Below, piece after piece: positions 1-10,462 of a stretch of DNA of 64,000 nt. Position numbers and translations under genes: made by a program. Position 1 is the stretch's first letter; the number at the start of each line of letters is the position of its first letter. The notes under the pieces are model-generated. The model searched no databases, was not told where the DNA came from, and saw only the letters and a program-made list of their open reading frames with translations. Origin of the DNA: Allobaculum sp. Allo2 (lineage in GTDB: Bacteria; Bacillota_I; Bacilli_A; Erysipelotrichales; Erysipelotrichaceae); NCBI RefSeq assembly GCF_022701175.1, contig NZ_CP078088.1, positions 186,001 through 250,000 of the forward strand. The letters run 5' to 3'.

Positions 1-3000
1 CCCGATTTTACCGTCTGATCTTCGAGAACGACATCGACTGGACGGGTATCCCACGGGTTTTTGAAGCCGAGAGTTACGGTGTAATCGTCATTGACGCGCT
101 CTGGAAGTTCAAAGCTGAATTTGAAGCCGGACTCTCCGCTGACGTAGTCGATCGAATCGCTGGTGTACAGATAGCTGTCTTCAAGCGAGGTGGAATTGCC
201 GCCGGCGGCCGAAATGGAATGTACGCCGTCTTCCTCGAGACCCCATTTGAGACCGGTCAGCGTATCGGTTTTCAGTTTCTGGGAAACCGAAGACTGATAC
301 AGACCGCGCTTGATATTGGATGGAGTTACGGACGGATCCGTAGTTCCGGCGTTGAAGACGTAAAGAATGCCGTCGTTGGCCTGAATTTCCTGTTCGGTCC
401 AGGTTTTCGCCGGGTTGGTGATGTCCTGAATCTTGTCGGTAAGCGATTTGGTCAGATCGTCTACACCCTTCTGCGTCGTTTCCGGATTGCGCAGCGCATC
501 GAGAGCGGACTGATGCAGATCGCCAAGCACCTTGATGTCCGCTGCCGAAGCCTTGCTCAGATCGAGTCCCTTGATCGCATTGACCGCATCCTGCAGAGCG
601 TCGGTATCGAGCACTTTCGAAATTTCGATGAAAGCGAGCGTCGGGTCGGGCTGGCCGGACTGCTTTCTAATGACAAGAATCGAATCACTGTCGCCGGAAA
701 CTGTGGCCCGACCGGTGAAGGTATTCCAGTTGTTGCCGCCGTTCCAGGTGTTGGACGAACCGAGTTTTGTTTCGGTATCGCCCTGCTTCATATAAATATC
801 CATCTTTCGGCTGGACGTTGAATCTTTCCACCATTCCTTAAAGCCAAGGCGGATCGAATACGTGCCGGCTTTGAGCGGGAACGCGTACTGAATGGCCTGA
901 TTGTTATAGGCGTACCAGCCGGAATCGTAGCTGTCATTCACGCTTGAGCTGCTGTGTTTGCCAAGATCCTCGACGTAGCCCCATGTCTTTCCGTTTTCCG
1001 GATCATATTTCTGATCATAAGTCTCGTTGAGGATATGGCTGGTTTCTACGGCTTTGGAATAGCGCGGGGAGCCGGCGTTGTTGCAGTCGACTACCCAGGA
1101 AAGCAGCGGAGAAACCGTTTCGATTTTGCAGGAAGCTTTGATCGCTGTGCCGCTGACGGTGCCTTCCAGCGTTCCGTTCGAGCTGAGAGACTTGCCTTCG
1201 GTATCCCATACGACGGTTTCTTCCGTCGTTGTATCGTCAGACCAGTTTGCCGAAACGGTCTGCGGCAGACGGGCATCAAAGCCGGACGGTGTATATACGG
1301 TCACGGAATCGAGACCGATAATCGTCGCGCCGACGGGTGTTACCCGCACGCCGCATTTGGCCATGAGGCCGCCGTCTTCTGTGACGGCACGGATAGTCGT
1401 TCCGCCTTTGGCTACAGCTGTGATTTTTCCGTTTTCATCGACGGTCGCAGCGGCCGGGTTCGACGAAGTGAAGGTGACCTTTTATTGGTCGCATTTTCCG
1501 GTGTGATCGTCACCTGCAAAGAATACGTATCGCCCGGATGGAGATCGAGTTCATCCTTGTCGAGAGCAATGCCGGTCACTTCCGGTGTCTCCGGTGTAGA
1601 GGCGAACACGAGTTTTACACCCTGGTCATTGGACGATTCGTTCGATCCAATGTGCAGGCGCGTACCGTTTTTCGTTGCGATCGCAAACGTGATTTCTGTG
1701 ACATCCGGATTTTTCTCGAGATACTTCTGAATCAGTGTGCCGACCGGGATACGAACTTCCGTATCCGTATCATCCACCGAGAACGTTTCTGATTCGGCTT
1801 TGCCAAGATCCTGGTCTACCGCCGGCTGGTTGTACCATGTCACGGCGTTTTCTACGGAGGTGCTTCCGCCGCCGTTATCGGTTCCATCGCCGGCGACCCA
1901 GTTCGAGTCCGCCACAGCCGCCTGCAGCACTTCTTCTGTGGCGCTTCCTGCATGTCTGGACTGATAAATGATCGAAAGATCCGCATCGATCCTGGAAAGA
2001 TCGGAAGGCAGAGTGTTTTGATCTAACGCATAGCGAACGAAAGCAATTTTGCAGTCGTAATCGGAATTGGGTCGTTCGCCTTCGCCAAGCAGGCCCTGCG
2101 AAGCGTTGCCCTGAACCTGAAGGAAGGCTTCGGAACCATAGTTCTTTCCGGCTTCCTCACCCCAGGACTGAATATGGGTATCCGACTGAGCCGCAAGACC
2201 TTTGCGGTTTGTCGAAGCCGGGGTATATTCATCGGTTTTCGCAAATTCAGCGAGCGCTTTTCCGTTGTAGGGAATAACGATAACCTTGCTTCCGTGTTCA
2301 TCGTTGCCGCGGTCATCGTCCTTTTCAGAGTCAATAACGGCCAGCGTCATGGCTTTGAGCGTCCCGTCTTCAATGTAGACGCCCGGACGTTCCAGTTTGG
2401 TCCAGGAGTTTTTCGTTCCATCGGTGTACTGCAGATGCTGAGCCATCGTTTCGGCGCTGTAGGCTGTACCCGTATGCAGAGTCCAGTCCTGAACGCCGTC
2501 GTAGCTCGTCAGATAGTAGGCATACTTTTCCTGCCAGTTGTTTACAACAATGTGATACATGCCGTCGGAATACCAGAGAACCGGGTCTTCCAGCGCGCTC
2601 GTGTTCATTCCCGGAATGTCCCACCACAGTTTCTGACGCTGCGTCGTCCAAGGACCGCGTACCGAAGCAGCAGTGGCAATATCACCGTCACGGCCGGTCG
2701 CCAGATACGTGCCGTCCGGACGCTGGGTAATGGTAACGTTGCTCAGACGGAACTTGCCGTCGGTCTCCATGATTCCGACGTGTTCCCATGGTCCGTCGAG
2801 CGATTTGGAAATATGAATGGATCCGTTCATCTGATCGCCGTGCAGACCGGTATCGCTGACGGAAATCGCGTAGCGATAGCCTTCCTTATAGGCTGGATCC
2901 GTTTTGGAAATTTCAAAAGCGAAGACGTTATGACCGGCGCCTTCGTAGTAATCCGGCCAGAGCATGCCCTGATCGGTATACGGGCCTTCCAGATTGTCGC

Positions 3001-3411
3001 TGGTCGCATAGACCGCTACCGATCCGCCCCAGCCGCTGTGGCCGTTGGCCTGATCCCAGCGGGAGGCGAACATGTAGTATTTATCCTTGCCCGTTTCGGC
3101 ATCCGTTCCCTTAAGGATGGTGCCGTCCCAGTAGCAGTAGTTCGCCAGGGTGCGGTCTTCCAGACCGTTGTCCTGGTCGCGTTTTCCGACCAGAGGAACG
3201 CCCCAGACATCGTCTTTGAGTTCGCTCAGAATGGTCATCGGCATGAAGCCGTCGACAAATGAGGCCATTTTTGTCGTTTCCTGCGAACCGTCGTCGGATG
3301 CGTCATTTTGCGCGGGAGCGGGGAACTCTGCGCAAGAATCGACATCGGCGTACCAGCCATCAGCAGTGCAGCAAGCAGACAGCTCGTTCCTTTTCGAAAA
3401 GATTTGTGCAT
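1..3411 (-). CDS. Large secreted glycoside-hydrolase-like protein (C-terminus beyond window; 2 frameshifts)
   Basis: The protein starts at the ATG at 3411 with a signal peptide (MHKSFRKGTSCLLAALLMAG... ending near ILAQS) and is exported. Residues from about 45 to 380 look like a five-bladed propeller glycosidase of the GH43/GH117 kind (NYCYWDG, YMFASRWD, YATSDNLEGPY, AGHN). A DNRLRE-like beta domain follows, then a Big_2-type Ig-like domain (ITPENATNK), a malectin-like carbohydrate-binding domain and a helical FIVAR-like segment. A second malectin-like domain runs off the window edge. Frame changes lie near 3300 (after the signal peptide) and near 1480, where AAAA should be AAAAA. The substrate cannot be told from sequence; plant or host glycan is an inference. 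The exact GH family is uncertain. Confidence 0.75.
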
Positions 3412-3792
3412 AAATTTCCTTTCCTTATGGTGATGCGGTCGTGTCCTGACCCTCCCGTGCTGCCAAAACCTGGTTTCGATTCCGGCAGGCCAGACGGCAG
3501 GACAGACTTTCTCAGTTTTACTAAAACCGCTGTACCTTTACGCTATTCCGAAAGCGCTTTCGGATCAAGTCACATTTTTCGTCGAATTCGAAAACGCGTG
3601 TGTTTTTCTGTAAATTGGGCAAAAAGCAAAAATGCACAGGATAAAAATCGATCATAACCTTTATGTATCGCACAAAAGGACAAATCTATCCCTTCTCTTT
3701 ACGCGCGGCGATCCCGACATCTCTTTTGGCATCGACTAAAAATCCAGTAAATCAGCAGGTAAAATATGGTAAACAATCCCAGAGGCGCATGG
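3412..3792. other. Intergenic region upstream of the glycosidase
   Basis: No convincing gene. It is the upstream region of the secreted glycosidase and carries the palindrome listed separately at 3548-3563. Short open frames here lack ribosome binding sites and family-like sequence. Confidence 0.5.
3548..3563. promoter_or_regulatory. Perfect 16-bp palindrome, LacI/CcpA-type operator
   Basis: The sequence CCGAAAGCGCTTTCGG is a perfect inverted repeat with the central CG typical of LacI-family operators and close to a CcpA cre site. It lies about 140 bp upstream of the glycosidase start, a plausible place for catabolite control of a carbohydrate enzyme. The regulator is inferred. Confidence 0.55.
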
Positions 3793-3835
3793 AAAAAGGC
3801 GGCTCGTTTCTGTTCGAAAACAGAGGCGAGCCGCC
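3793..3835 (-). terminator. Rho-independent terminator of the MATE gene
   Basis: Stem GGCGGCTCG / CGAGCCGCC (3798-3806 with 3827-3835) with a run of five T on the minus strand, about 80 bp after the MATE stop codon. Confidence 0.8.
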
Positions 3836-3917
3836 TGAATTTCTGGAAAGAGAAATAAAGCAGAATAGGAAATCTATGGAGAACAGGAATTCCGGCCAAA
3901 CGATCTGAGCTATGTCC

Positions 3918-5276
3918 TTATTCCAAAGCCTTGCCGTGCGGACGATCCCAGTAGCCGTAGCGCGGATTCATCTTCCACAAATACCAGAAGGCGACAATGG
4001 CGGACAGGCCTTCCGCAACCGGCGATGCCAGCCATACACCCTCAAGCTTGAAGAGAAACGGAAGTCCGAGAATGCAGGCCGTCTGAAAGAAGAACGTACG
4101 CGTCAGCGAAAGAATCGCAGAAACGACTCCGTTATTGAGAGACGTGAAGAAGCCCGACATCAAAATGTTGAAACCCGTAAACAGGAAGCTGAACGCGTAA
4201 ATGCGAATCGCGTGAATCGTCAGATTCATCAGCGTCGGCGAATAGGAAACGAAAACCATGCTCAGCTGGCGGGCGAACACTTCTGCGCCTGCAAAAACGA
4301 GCAGACTGCCGACGATCGTGATTTTCATGGAAATGCCCAGCAGGTTTTTGAGTTCCTTATGATTTTGCGCCCCGTACTGATAACCGATGCAGGGACCAAC
4401 GGACATCGTGCAGCCGAAGAAGACGGCAGTACAAAGAAACGTGATGTACTGAATGACGCCATACGCGTTGACGCCGTCCGATCCGATCAGCCGCATCAGC
4501 TGCCCGTTATACAGCATGAGTACAAAGGAAGCCGAAAGGTTGGTGACCATTTCGCTCATGCCGTTAAAGCACGACTGCCCAAGCGCCTTCAAGCGCCAGG
4601 AAAAGCGGACGAAATGAATCGGCGCTTCCTTATGCCGGAAAAACCAGATCAGCGGAATGATGGAACTGGTAATCCAGTTGATCGCCGTAGCCGCCGCGGC
4701 GCCGAAAATGCCCATGTGTCCCCAGCCGATCAGGGCAAAATCCAGAACCATGTTGGAAATGCCGCCAAACAGCGTAATCGCCAGTCCCAGTTTCTGCTTG
4801 CCCGCCGTTACGAGGAAAGACTGAAACGACGTATGGAGAAAGAAGAACGCCTGAACGGCAATAAGCGGAGCCCCATACAAAATACAGTCGGCCATCAGCT
4901 CATCGGTCGCACCCAGAAGGCGGCTGATCGGTTCCAGAAAGACCAGGGTAACGGCCGCAACCACAATGCCGACCAGCACTTCAAATACGATCAGCATCGA
5001 AAAGTATTCACACGCCAGCTGCTGCTTGCCCTCGCCAAGCGTCTTGGAGATGAGCGCGTTGCCGCCGCTGCCGATCATGAAGCCAAACGCACCAAGCATC
5101 CCGACCGCCGGCCAGATCAGGTTGAGGGAGGAAAAGGCCTGATCGCCGACCAGGTTGGAAACCGCCAGACCATCCACAATGGTATACAGCGAAGTAAACA
5201 CCATCATCACCATGCTCGGTAAAGCAAACCGTAAAATCTTCGGCAAGGTAAAGTGATCCGCAATTGTCATTTTCAT
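3918..5276 (-). CDS. MATE family efflux transporter
   Basis: Intact 452-residue membrane protein with about twelve hydrophobic segments in two repeated halves, as in multidrug and toxin extrusion proteins, which export cationic compounds in exchange for Na+ or H+. The N-terminal pattern PSMVMMVFTSLYTIVDGLAV and later GSGGNALISKTLGEG are family hallmarks. The start ATG at 5276 is preceded by GGAGGGG; a second ATG two codons on is also possible. The gene stands alone with its own terminator. The substrate is unknown. A second MATE gene at 53.8-55.2 kb is only distantly similar. Confidence 0.88.
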   Translation of the reverse strand: MKMTIADHFTLPKILRFALPSMVMMVFTSLYTIVDGLAVSNLVGDQAFSSLNLIWPAVGMLGAFGFMIGSGGNALISKTLGEGKQQLACEYFSMLIVFEVLVGIVVAAVTLVFLEPISRLLGATDELMADCILYGAPLIAVQAFFFLHTSFQSFLVTAGKQKLGLAITLFGGISNMVLDFALIGWGHMGIFGAAAATAINWITSSIIPLIWFFRHKEAPIHFVRFSWRLKALGQSCFNGMSEMVTNLSASFVLMLYNGQLMRLIGSDGVNAYGVIQYITFLCTAVFFGCTMSVGPCIGYQYGAQNHKELKNLLGISMKITIVGSLLVFAGAEVFARQLSMVFVSYSPTLMNLTIHAIRIYAFSFLFTGFNILMSGFFTSLNNGVVSAILSLTRTFFFQTACILGLPFLFKLEGVWLASPVAEGLSAIVAFWYLWKMNPRYGYWDRPHGKALE

Positions 5277-5450
5277 CCTCTGTCCCCTCCTTCTTTCCGG
5301 CTCGATGCATCGAAGCAGAATGCCCGATCGAGCCTTATCTTTCGGATTTTTAATCTTTTTTGCGCGTGGCTATATTTATAGCATGCATAAAAATTCTCTT
5401 CAACTCCCGCATTCCGACCGACTGTCTCTGTCCTGCAGGTTGCGCACCGC

Positions 5451-5477
5451 AAAAAGCACCTGGATTTCCAGGTGCTT
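5451..5477 (-). terminator. Terminator of the aminotransferase gene
   Basis: Inverted repeat AAGCACCTGG / CCAGGTGCTT (5454-5463, 5468-5477), four-base loop, followed on the minus strand by T residues. It lies about 40 bp after the aminotransferase stop. Confidence 0.85.
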
Positions 5478-5518
5478 AAAGACGTTCTTTCTGTTTATTC
5501 ATTCCCTCTCCGCGTGTC

Positions 5519-6688
5519 TTAACGGAAAAGGCCCGACTCGGCAATCCGCCATGCAGCTTCCTTTACTTCCTCATCCGAACGAACGAGGGCGAAACGCACG
5601 AAGCGCTCCCCTTCCTTGCCAAAGCTGGTTCCCGCATTGACCAGAACGCCCGTCTGTTCCAGAAGAACGTTCAGGAATTCGGAAGAATCCACATAGCGAT
5701 CCGGAATGGGTGCCCAGACAAACATCGTCGATTTCACGGGATCGATGGCCCAGCCCGCTTTGCCAAATTCGTCGATGAGCAGTTCGGCCCGGCGCTTGTA
5801 TTCCGCGCAGACTTGCCGCGAGAAATCCCCGGACTGTTTCAGAGCCGCAATGGCGCCCTGATGAATCGGCGCAAAGCTCTGAAAATCGATGGTGTTAAGC
5901 AGCTTGGCGTACGGTTCGATCAGATCCTTATTGCCGACCATGACCGCCATGCGCGCGCCGCCCATCGAATAGGCTTTGGAAAAGGAATTCAGTTCAATGC
6001 CGATTTCCATGGCTCCGGGATACGCCAGAAAGCTTTTGCCCGGTTCGCCGTCAAAAATCAGTTCGCTGTAGGCGTTGTCGTGGACCACGATGATGTCGTT
6101 GCGGGTGGCAAAATCGACCAGCTTCTCATAAAAGGCGTCGTTGGCGACGGCACCGGTCGGATTGTTTGGATAGGAAACGACCATCATGCGCGCCCGCTTT
6201 GCGACATCCTGCGGGATCGCGTCAAAATCGATCAGATAATCGTTTTCCCGTTTCATCGGCATGTAGTACACGTCCGCACCGGCAAGAGAAGGCGCGGTAC
6301 GGTAAATCGGGTAGCAGGGATCCGGAAGCAAAACCAGATCGCCCGGATCGCATAACGCCATCGGGATATGACTAAGCGCTTCCTGGCTGCCTTTCAGCGG
6401 GAAAATTTCTTCCGCTTCCAGCGAAACGCCATAGCGGCTGGCATACCATTCCTGCACGGCTTCAAGCAGATCGGCACGGGGCGAGAGCGAATACTGATAA
6501 TTGTCATCGTCCAGGCACGCGTTCGCGATGGCCTGCTTTACCGCGTCGCAGGGCGGAATATTGGAAGATCCGATCGAAAAATCTATGACGGAATTTCCCG
6601 TTCTTGCCGTATAGGCTTCCTTAGCCGCAAACAGATCCGAAAACGACGGAGCGCTGATCTCTTTTACGCGGCGTGCTCCATATTTCAT
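5519..6688 (-). CDS. Class I/II PLP-dependent aminotransferase (LL-DAP aminotransferase-like)
   Basis: A 389-residue fold-type I aminotransferase. The PLP site reads NSFSKAYSMGGAR, with the lysine after SFS as Schiff base; SYPNNPTGA and HDNAYSEL are the usual cofactor-binding stretches. The sequence most resembles LL-diaminopimelate/alanine-type enzymes, so lysine or cell-wall diaminopimelate synthesis, or alanine metabolism, are the likely roles; the substrate is inferred. I take ATG at 6688 because GGAGG is spaced 8 bases from it; an upstream GTG (6703) would overlap that ribosome binding site. It is monocistronic with its own terminator. Confidence 0.85.
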   Translation of the reverse strand: MKYGARRVKEISAPSFSDLFAAKEAYTARTGNSVIDFSIGSSNIPPCDAVKQAIANACLDDDNYQYSLSPRADLLEAVQEWYASRYGVSLEAEEIFPLKGSQEALSHIPMALCDPGDLVLLPDPCYPIYRTAPSLAGADVYYMPMKRENDYLIDFDAIPQDVAKRARMMVVSYPNNPTGAVANDAFYEKLVDFATRNDIIVVHDNAYSELIFDGEPGKSFLAYPGAMEIGIELNSFSKAYSMGGARMAVMVGNKDLIEPYAKLLNTIDFQSFAPIHQGAIAALKQSGDFSRQVCAEYKRRAELLIDEFGKAGWAIDPVKSTMFVWAPIPDRYVDSSEFLNVLLEQTGVLVNAGTSFGKEGERFVRFALVRSDEEVKEAAWRIAESGLFR

Positions 6689-6962
6689 AGACATATCCTC
6701 CACTTTGAAAACTCATTATAGAGAGTTTGCCTCCCGCCGGCGTCGGCCCGGCGGGAATTTCTCAAATTTCGCCCCATCCCGCTCAAAAACTCCCTGAAAA
6801 AAGCGTTTTCGATCTGTGTTCCGTTCGGCCTTTCGACTCTGTCTTTTGACGTCGTCTGAACTCTGTATGTGTAAAACGAGAACCGAAAGCTGCTGGCAGA
6901 GAACAGGATGCAAAGCATCGGAAACCGAGAACGGGCGCGCAGGGCGAATGTACAAAGACCGG

Positions 6963-8396
6963 CTAAAACTTTGTGTTCAGCTTTCCGTTGACCATCGTGC
7001 CCAGTACCTCTGGACGGCTTGTCTCGGTCCATTCCTGATCCAGGAACGTCAGATCGGCCAGAAAACCCGGTTCGATTTTTCCCAGCTCGTTTTCCTGATG
7101 GGACATATAGGCGCTTTCTTCGGTTACGGCCGATCGAATTTCGTCCATCGTCAGCGCATCGGGCATATGCAGGGCCCAATAGGCATTTTCAAACACATCG
7201 CAGTCTTCAATCGGGCAGTCGGTCCCCATGGACAGGTGCGTACCGCGCTTGAGCGTTCCAAACGCGTAGCTGGTCGCAGCCTTTTCTTTTCCGACCCGCG
7301 ATTCAACGACCGCCTGATCCGCTTTCCAGAATACCGGCTGCGCGTAAACGCAGATGTGCTGGTCGATCAGCCGCTGTACCAGATCGGCATCAGTAATCTG
7401 CACGTGCAAAATGCCCCAGCGAAGCGTATTTTCGGCATCCTGATAGCGCGCAAAGACATCGAGAATCTGGCGAATGGCCTGATCGCCGATCGCATGAAAG
7501 ACAACCGGCCGGTCCAGTTCCTTGCACGAACGGACGAAGGCGTCCATCGCGGCTTCATCCATCGTACGGATGCCGCGATTGCCCGGATCGTCCGCATAGT
7601 CTTCCTGCATCCAGGCCGTTCGTCCGCCCAGCGCTCCATCCGCGAAGCCCTTGAACGGACCGTACGTATGCGTCGGAGTGCGATACGCTTCAAACGCGCC
7701 CATGAATTCGCGCATTTCTTTTGGATCGTTGATGTTGACCTGATGATGAATCCGGATTTTTCAGACGCTTTTTATAGAGCGGCAGGCGGCGTCTCCAGTT
7801 TCCGCTTTTCAAATCCGCCGGCTGCACCGCGGTCAGCCCCTTTTCCAGGCAGTGATCGACGGCTGCGTTGAGCTGTTCTTCTTCGTTTTCTTCGAGCAGC
7901 TTCATAAAGGGAGGCAATCGTCCTCGCTGAAAATGCCGTCTTCTTTCCAGCAGCCGGCTTTTTGCATCGCCGCGCTGTTGGCCGTAAGAATGTGCGTACA
8001 GGAGCGTTCGATGACAATCGGTATGTCGGCGCTGACGGCGTCGAGATCCGTTCGGGTCGGCATCCGTTTTTCGTTCAGATCTTCCTGATTCCAGCCCATG
8101 CCATGGACGATCCGCTCGCTTTTGTCGATCTGTTCCTGAACGAGCGTCTGAATGTCCTTCATGCTTCTCGCGTTCTGGAGCGGCGCGCAGCTGAGTGCCT
8201 GTCCGGTCATGATCAGATGAAGGTGCGAATCATGAAATCCCGGATAAATCCAGGCGCCTTTTGCATCCACACACTCATCCGACTCGTTTTGAAGGGTCTC
8301 CAGGGTTCCCGTTTTCTCGATTCGCGCATCATTGATCAGCAGCGCCGTATCATCTGGATGCGCGTAAATGTGCGCATTGAACAGTAAAGTTTTCAT
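6963..8396 (-). CDS. YtcJ-like metal-dependent amidohydrolase (2 frameshifts)
   Basis: Corrected length is about 477 residues. The N-terminal part carries GFHDSHLHL, the first metal-binding HxH, within a beta-sandwich/TIM-barrel layout. The middle part ends with IRIHHQVN and TYGPFKGFADGALGG, and the C-terminal part has VFHAIGDQA and MGTDCPIED, all typical of the YtcJ/amidohydrolase_3 group. Frame changes lie near 7905 and near 7740. These enzymes are predicted to hydrolyse N-acyl or formamide-type bonds, and the true substrate is unknown. The start ATG at 8396 begins MKTLLFNAHIY, a usual opening for the family. Confidence 0.82.
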
Positions 8397-8491
8397 TTGG
8401 CTTCTCCCATTTTCAAAAGAAGAGACTGTCTCTCTTTCCTGAAGGTTTCTGTCGTATTTCGATCGTTCTTTTCGAATTTTATATATAGAAA

Positions 8492-8517
8492 AGCCGGAAT
8501 GGGTATCCGGCTTTTTT
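8492..8517 (-). terminator. Terminator of the peptide-binding lipoprotein gene (near-bidirectional)
   Basis: Stem AGCCGGA / TCCGGCT (8492-8498, 8506-8512) with T-rich flanks on both strands. It lies 35 bp after the stop of the minus-strand gene ending at 8552. Confidence 0.8.
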
Positions 8518-8551
8518 CAGTATGAGTTTTTATCGTGAACTGGGCGAAAAA

Positions 8552-10200
8552 TTACTCTTCGATCGTTACGTACTTGTAAACGAACGGTACGCCAACTGGG
8601 TTGTCGACGAGGTTTTTCACTTTCGGGTTCAGCAGATCGGATGCACCGGTCTGGAATACAGGGCCTACAGCCACGTCGTCCATGGCGATCTTTTCTGCTT
8701 CTTTCAGCAGTTCCCAGCGCTCTTCAGCCGATGCAGCGCTTGCGGCTTCATCGAGCTTATCGGAATAAGCGGTGTTCGGGTATTTACCAAAGTTGAAGGA
8801 TCCGCCTGGGAGCAGAACGTTCAGATATGTAGTCGGGTCTGCGTAGTCCGGGCCCCAGCGGGTGAGAACGATGTCAAAGTCGCCGTTCTGCTGGGTTTTC
8901 AGACGGGCGTTCTTTTCCTGCTGAATCATTTCGATGTTCAGACCATCGAGTTTTGCGAATTCGGACTGGATGAATTCAGCGGCTGGTTTAGCAGGATCGC
9001 TTGGCTCAAACAGGAAACGCAGGCTGATGGTGTCCTTGCCGAGTTCCTTTTTCGCCTGATCAAACAGTTTCTGCGCTTCTGCAAGGTTGTCTTCGTAATC
9101 GCCGGCGAAGTAGGCTTCAGCGGTTTCACGATAGTCCTTGCCGTCTGGTCCGTTGGCCAGTGCTTTGGTTACAAAACCTTCAGCTGGGATGGATCCGTCT
9201 TTGAGGATTTCATCGGTCAGGTTGGTTTTGTCGACAACGAGAGTCAGCGCCTTGCGCAGGTTTTCGTTGGCGAGATCTTCGTTTTCAAAGTTGTACTGGA
9301 GGTACCAGAGGAAGCTTCCCAGTACAGAAGTGAAGGCTTCGTCGTCTTTGTATTTATCAACGAGCGAAGAGTTCAGACGGGCATAGTCTGCCGATCCGTT
9401 TTCGTAAGTCAGTGCGGCGGTCGATGGATCTGGAACAACGGAAATGTTGATTTCATCGAGGGCGACATCGTCAGCGCCCCAGTATTTCTGGTTCTTGACG
9501 AATTTGAGGGAGTTGCCCTTGGTCCAGTTTTCGAGTTCGAACGGACCGCAGAACAGCAGATTTTCCGGAGACAGACCGTACTGGTCGCCCTGTTCTTCTG
9601 CGAATTTCTGGTTGATGGGGTAGAACGGAGGGAATGTGGTCAGCGATACAAAATACGGAGTTTTACGGCTGAGCGTAACTTCGAGTGTCTTGTCGTCTTT
9701 TGCGGTAACTGCGATTTCATCTTTCTTTTCCGGGTCGCCCATGGCTTCATCTGCACCTTTGATGCAGGCGCCATCCGTTGTGAAGAGGTACGCATAGTCC
9801 GCTGTCGGGTCGGTAATGGTATCTTTCCATGCGTATTCGAAATCCGCCGCGGTAACGGGATCGCCGTTGGACCATTCGGCATCACGCAGATGGAAGGTAT
9901 ACGTCAGTTCATCGTCCGATACGTCGTAGCTTTCGGCAAGAGCCGGGACGATGTTGTGTTCAGGATCAGTGGTTTCCAGACCTTCGATAACCATGTTGAT
10001 GGCTTCAAAGGACGTACCGTCGGTTGCCAGGGAGGAATCCATGGTAATGACATCGTTTTCCTTGATCAGGTTAAGAACCTGGGAACCAGTGGAAGATCCC
10101 GATGTGTTGCTCTGGTCTGTGCCGCCAGCTGGTGCGCTGGAGCAGGCCGCCATGGAAACAGCAGCCAGTGCGACTACGGACCCTTTACAATCTTGTTCAT
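8552..10200 (-). CDS. Peptide ABC transporter substrate-binding lipoprotein, OppA family (frameshift at N-terminus)
   Basis: About 549 residues. The real start is the ATG at 10200, giving MNKIVKGSVVALAAVSMAAC, a lipoprotein signal with lipobox ending in Cys. One A is missing near 10183, so the raw reading frame wrongly begins upstream of the signal. The mature part is a family 5 solute-binding protein: AESYDVSDDELTYTFHLRD, GDPVTAADFEYAWK and LRKALTLVVDK are characteristic. It would capture oligopeptides outside the membrane and deliver them to an Opp/Dpp permease. No permease or ATPase genes adjoin it, so it is an orphan binding protein. Confidence 0.87.
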
Positions 10201-10365
10201 AAAGAGTTCCTTTCTTCTTTTCCACCATTATACGAATCGCAATTCAAATAACGGTTGGATTTGGGAAAACCGAAAGGAATGATTTAAATGTGTTCGCTTT
10301 TAACCGGAAATTGATTTTTCTCCTTCCGCTGTCGCTTTGCTTCAACAATCTAGTTAGCTATTTTT

Positions 10366-10400
10366 CAAAAACGAGGGCGCGCTTCCTCCACGCGACGCCC
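10366..10400 (-). terminator. Terminator of adenine deaminase
   Basis: On the minus strand GGGCGTCGC pairs with GCGCGCCC and is followed by TCGTTTTT. It lies about 65 bp after the ade stop codon. Confidence 0.7.
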
Positions 10401-10462
10401 GCTGCCGTTCAAAACCGGATTCAGTCAGGAGAGAAAGGTAAAAACCGGTCGGAAAAGCCGCC

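Noticed and set aside
2174..3262. Long plus-strand frame opposite the glycosidase
   Set aside because: It mirrors the minus-strand gene, has no ribosome binding site and no family-like composition; the same holds for 3912-5222, 8522-10282, 11266-12459, 13755-15308 and 40306-42099.
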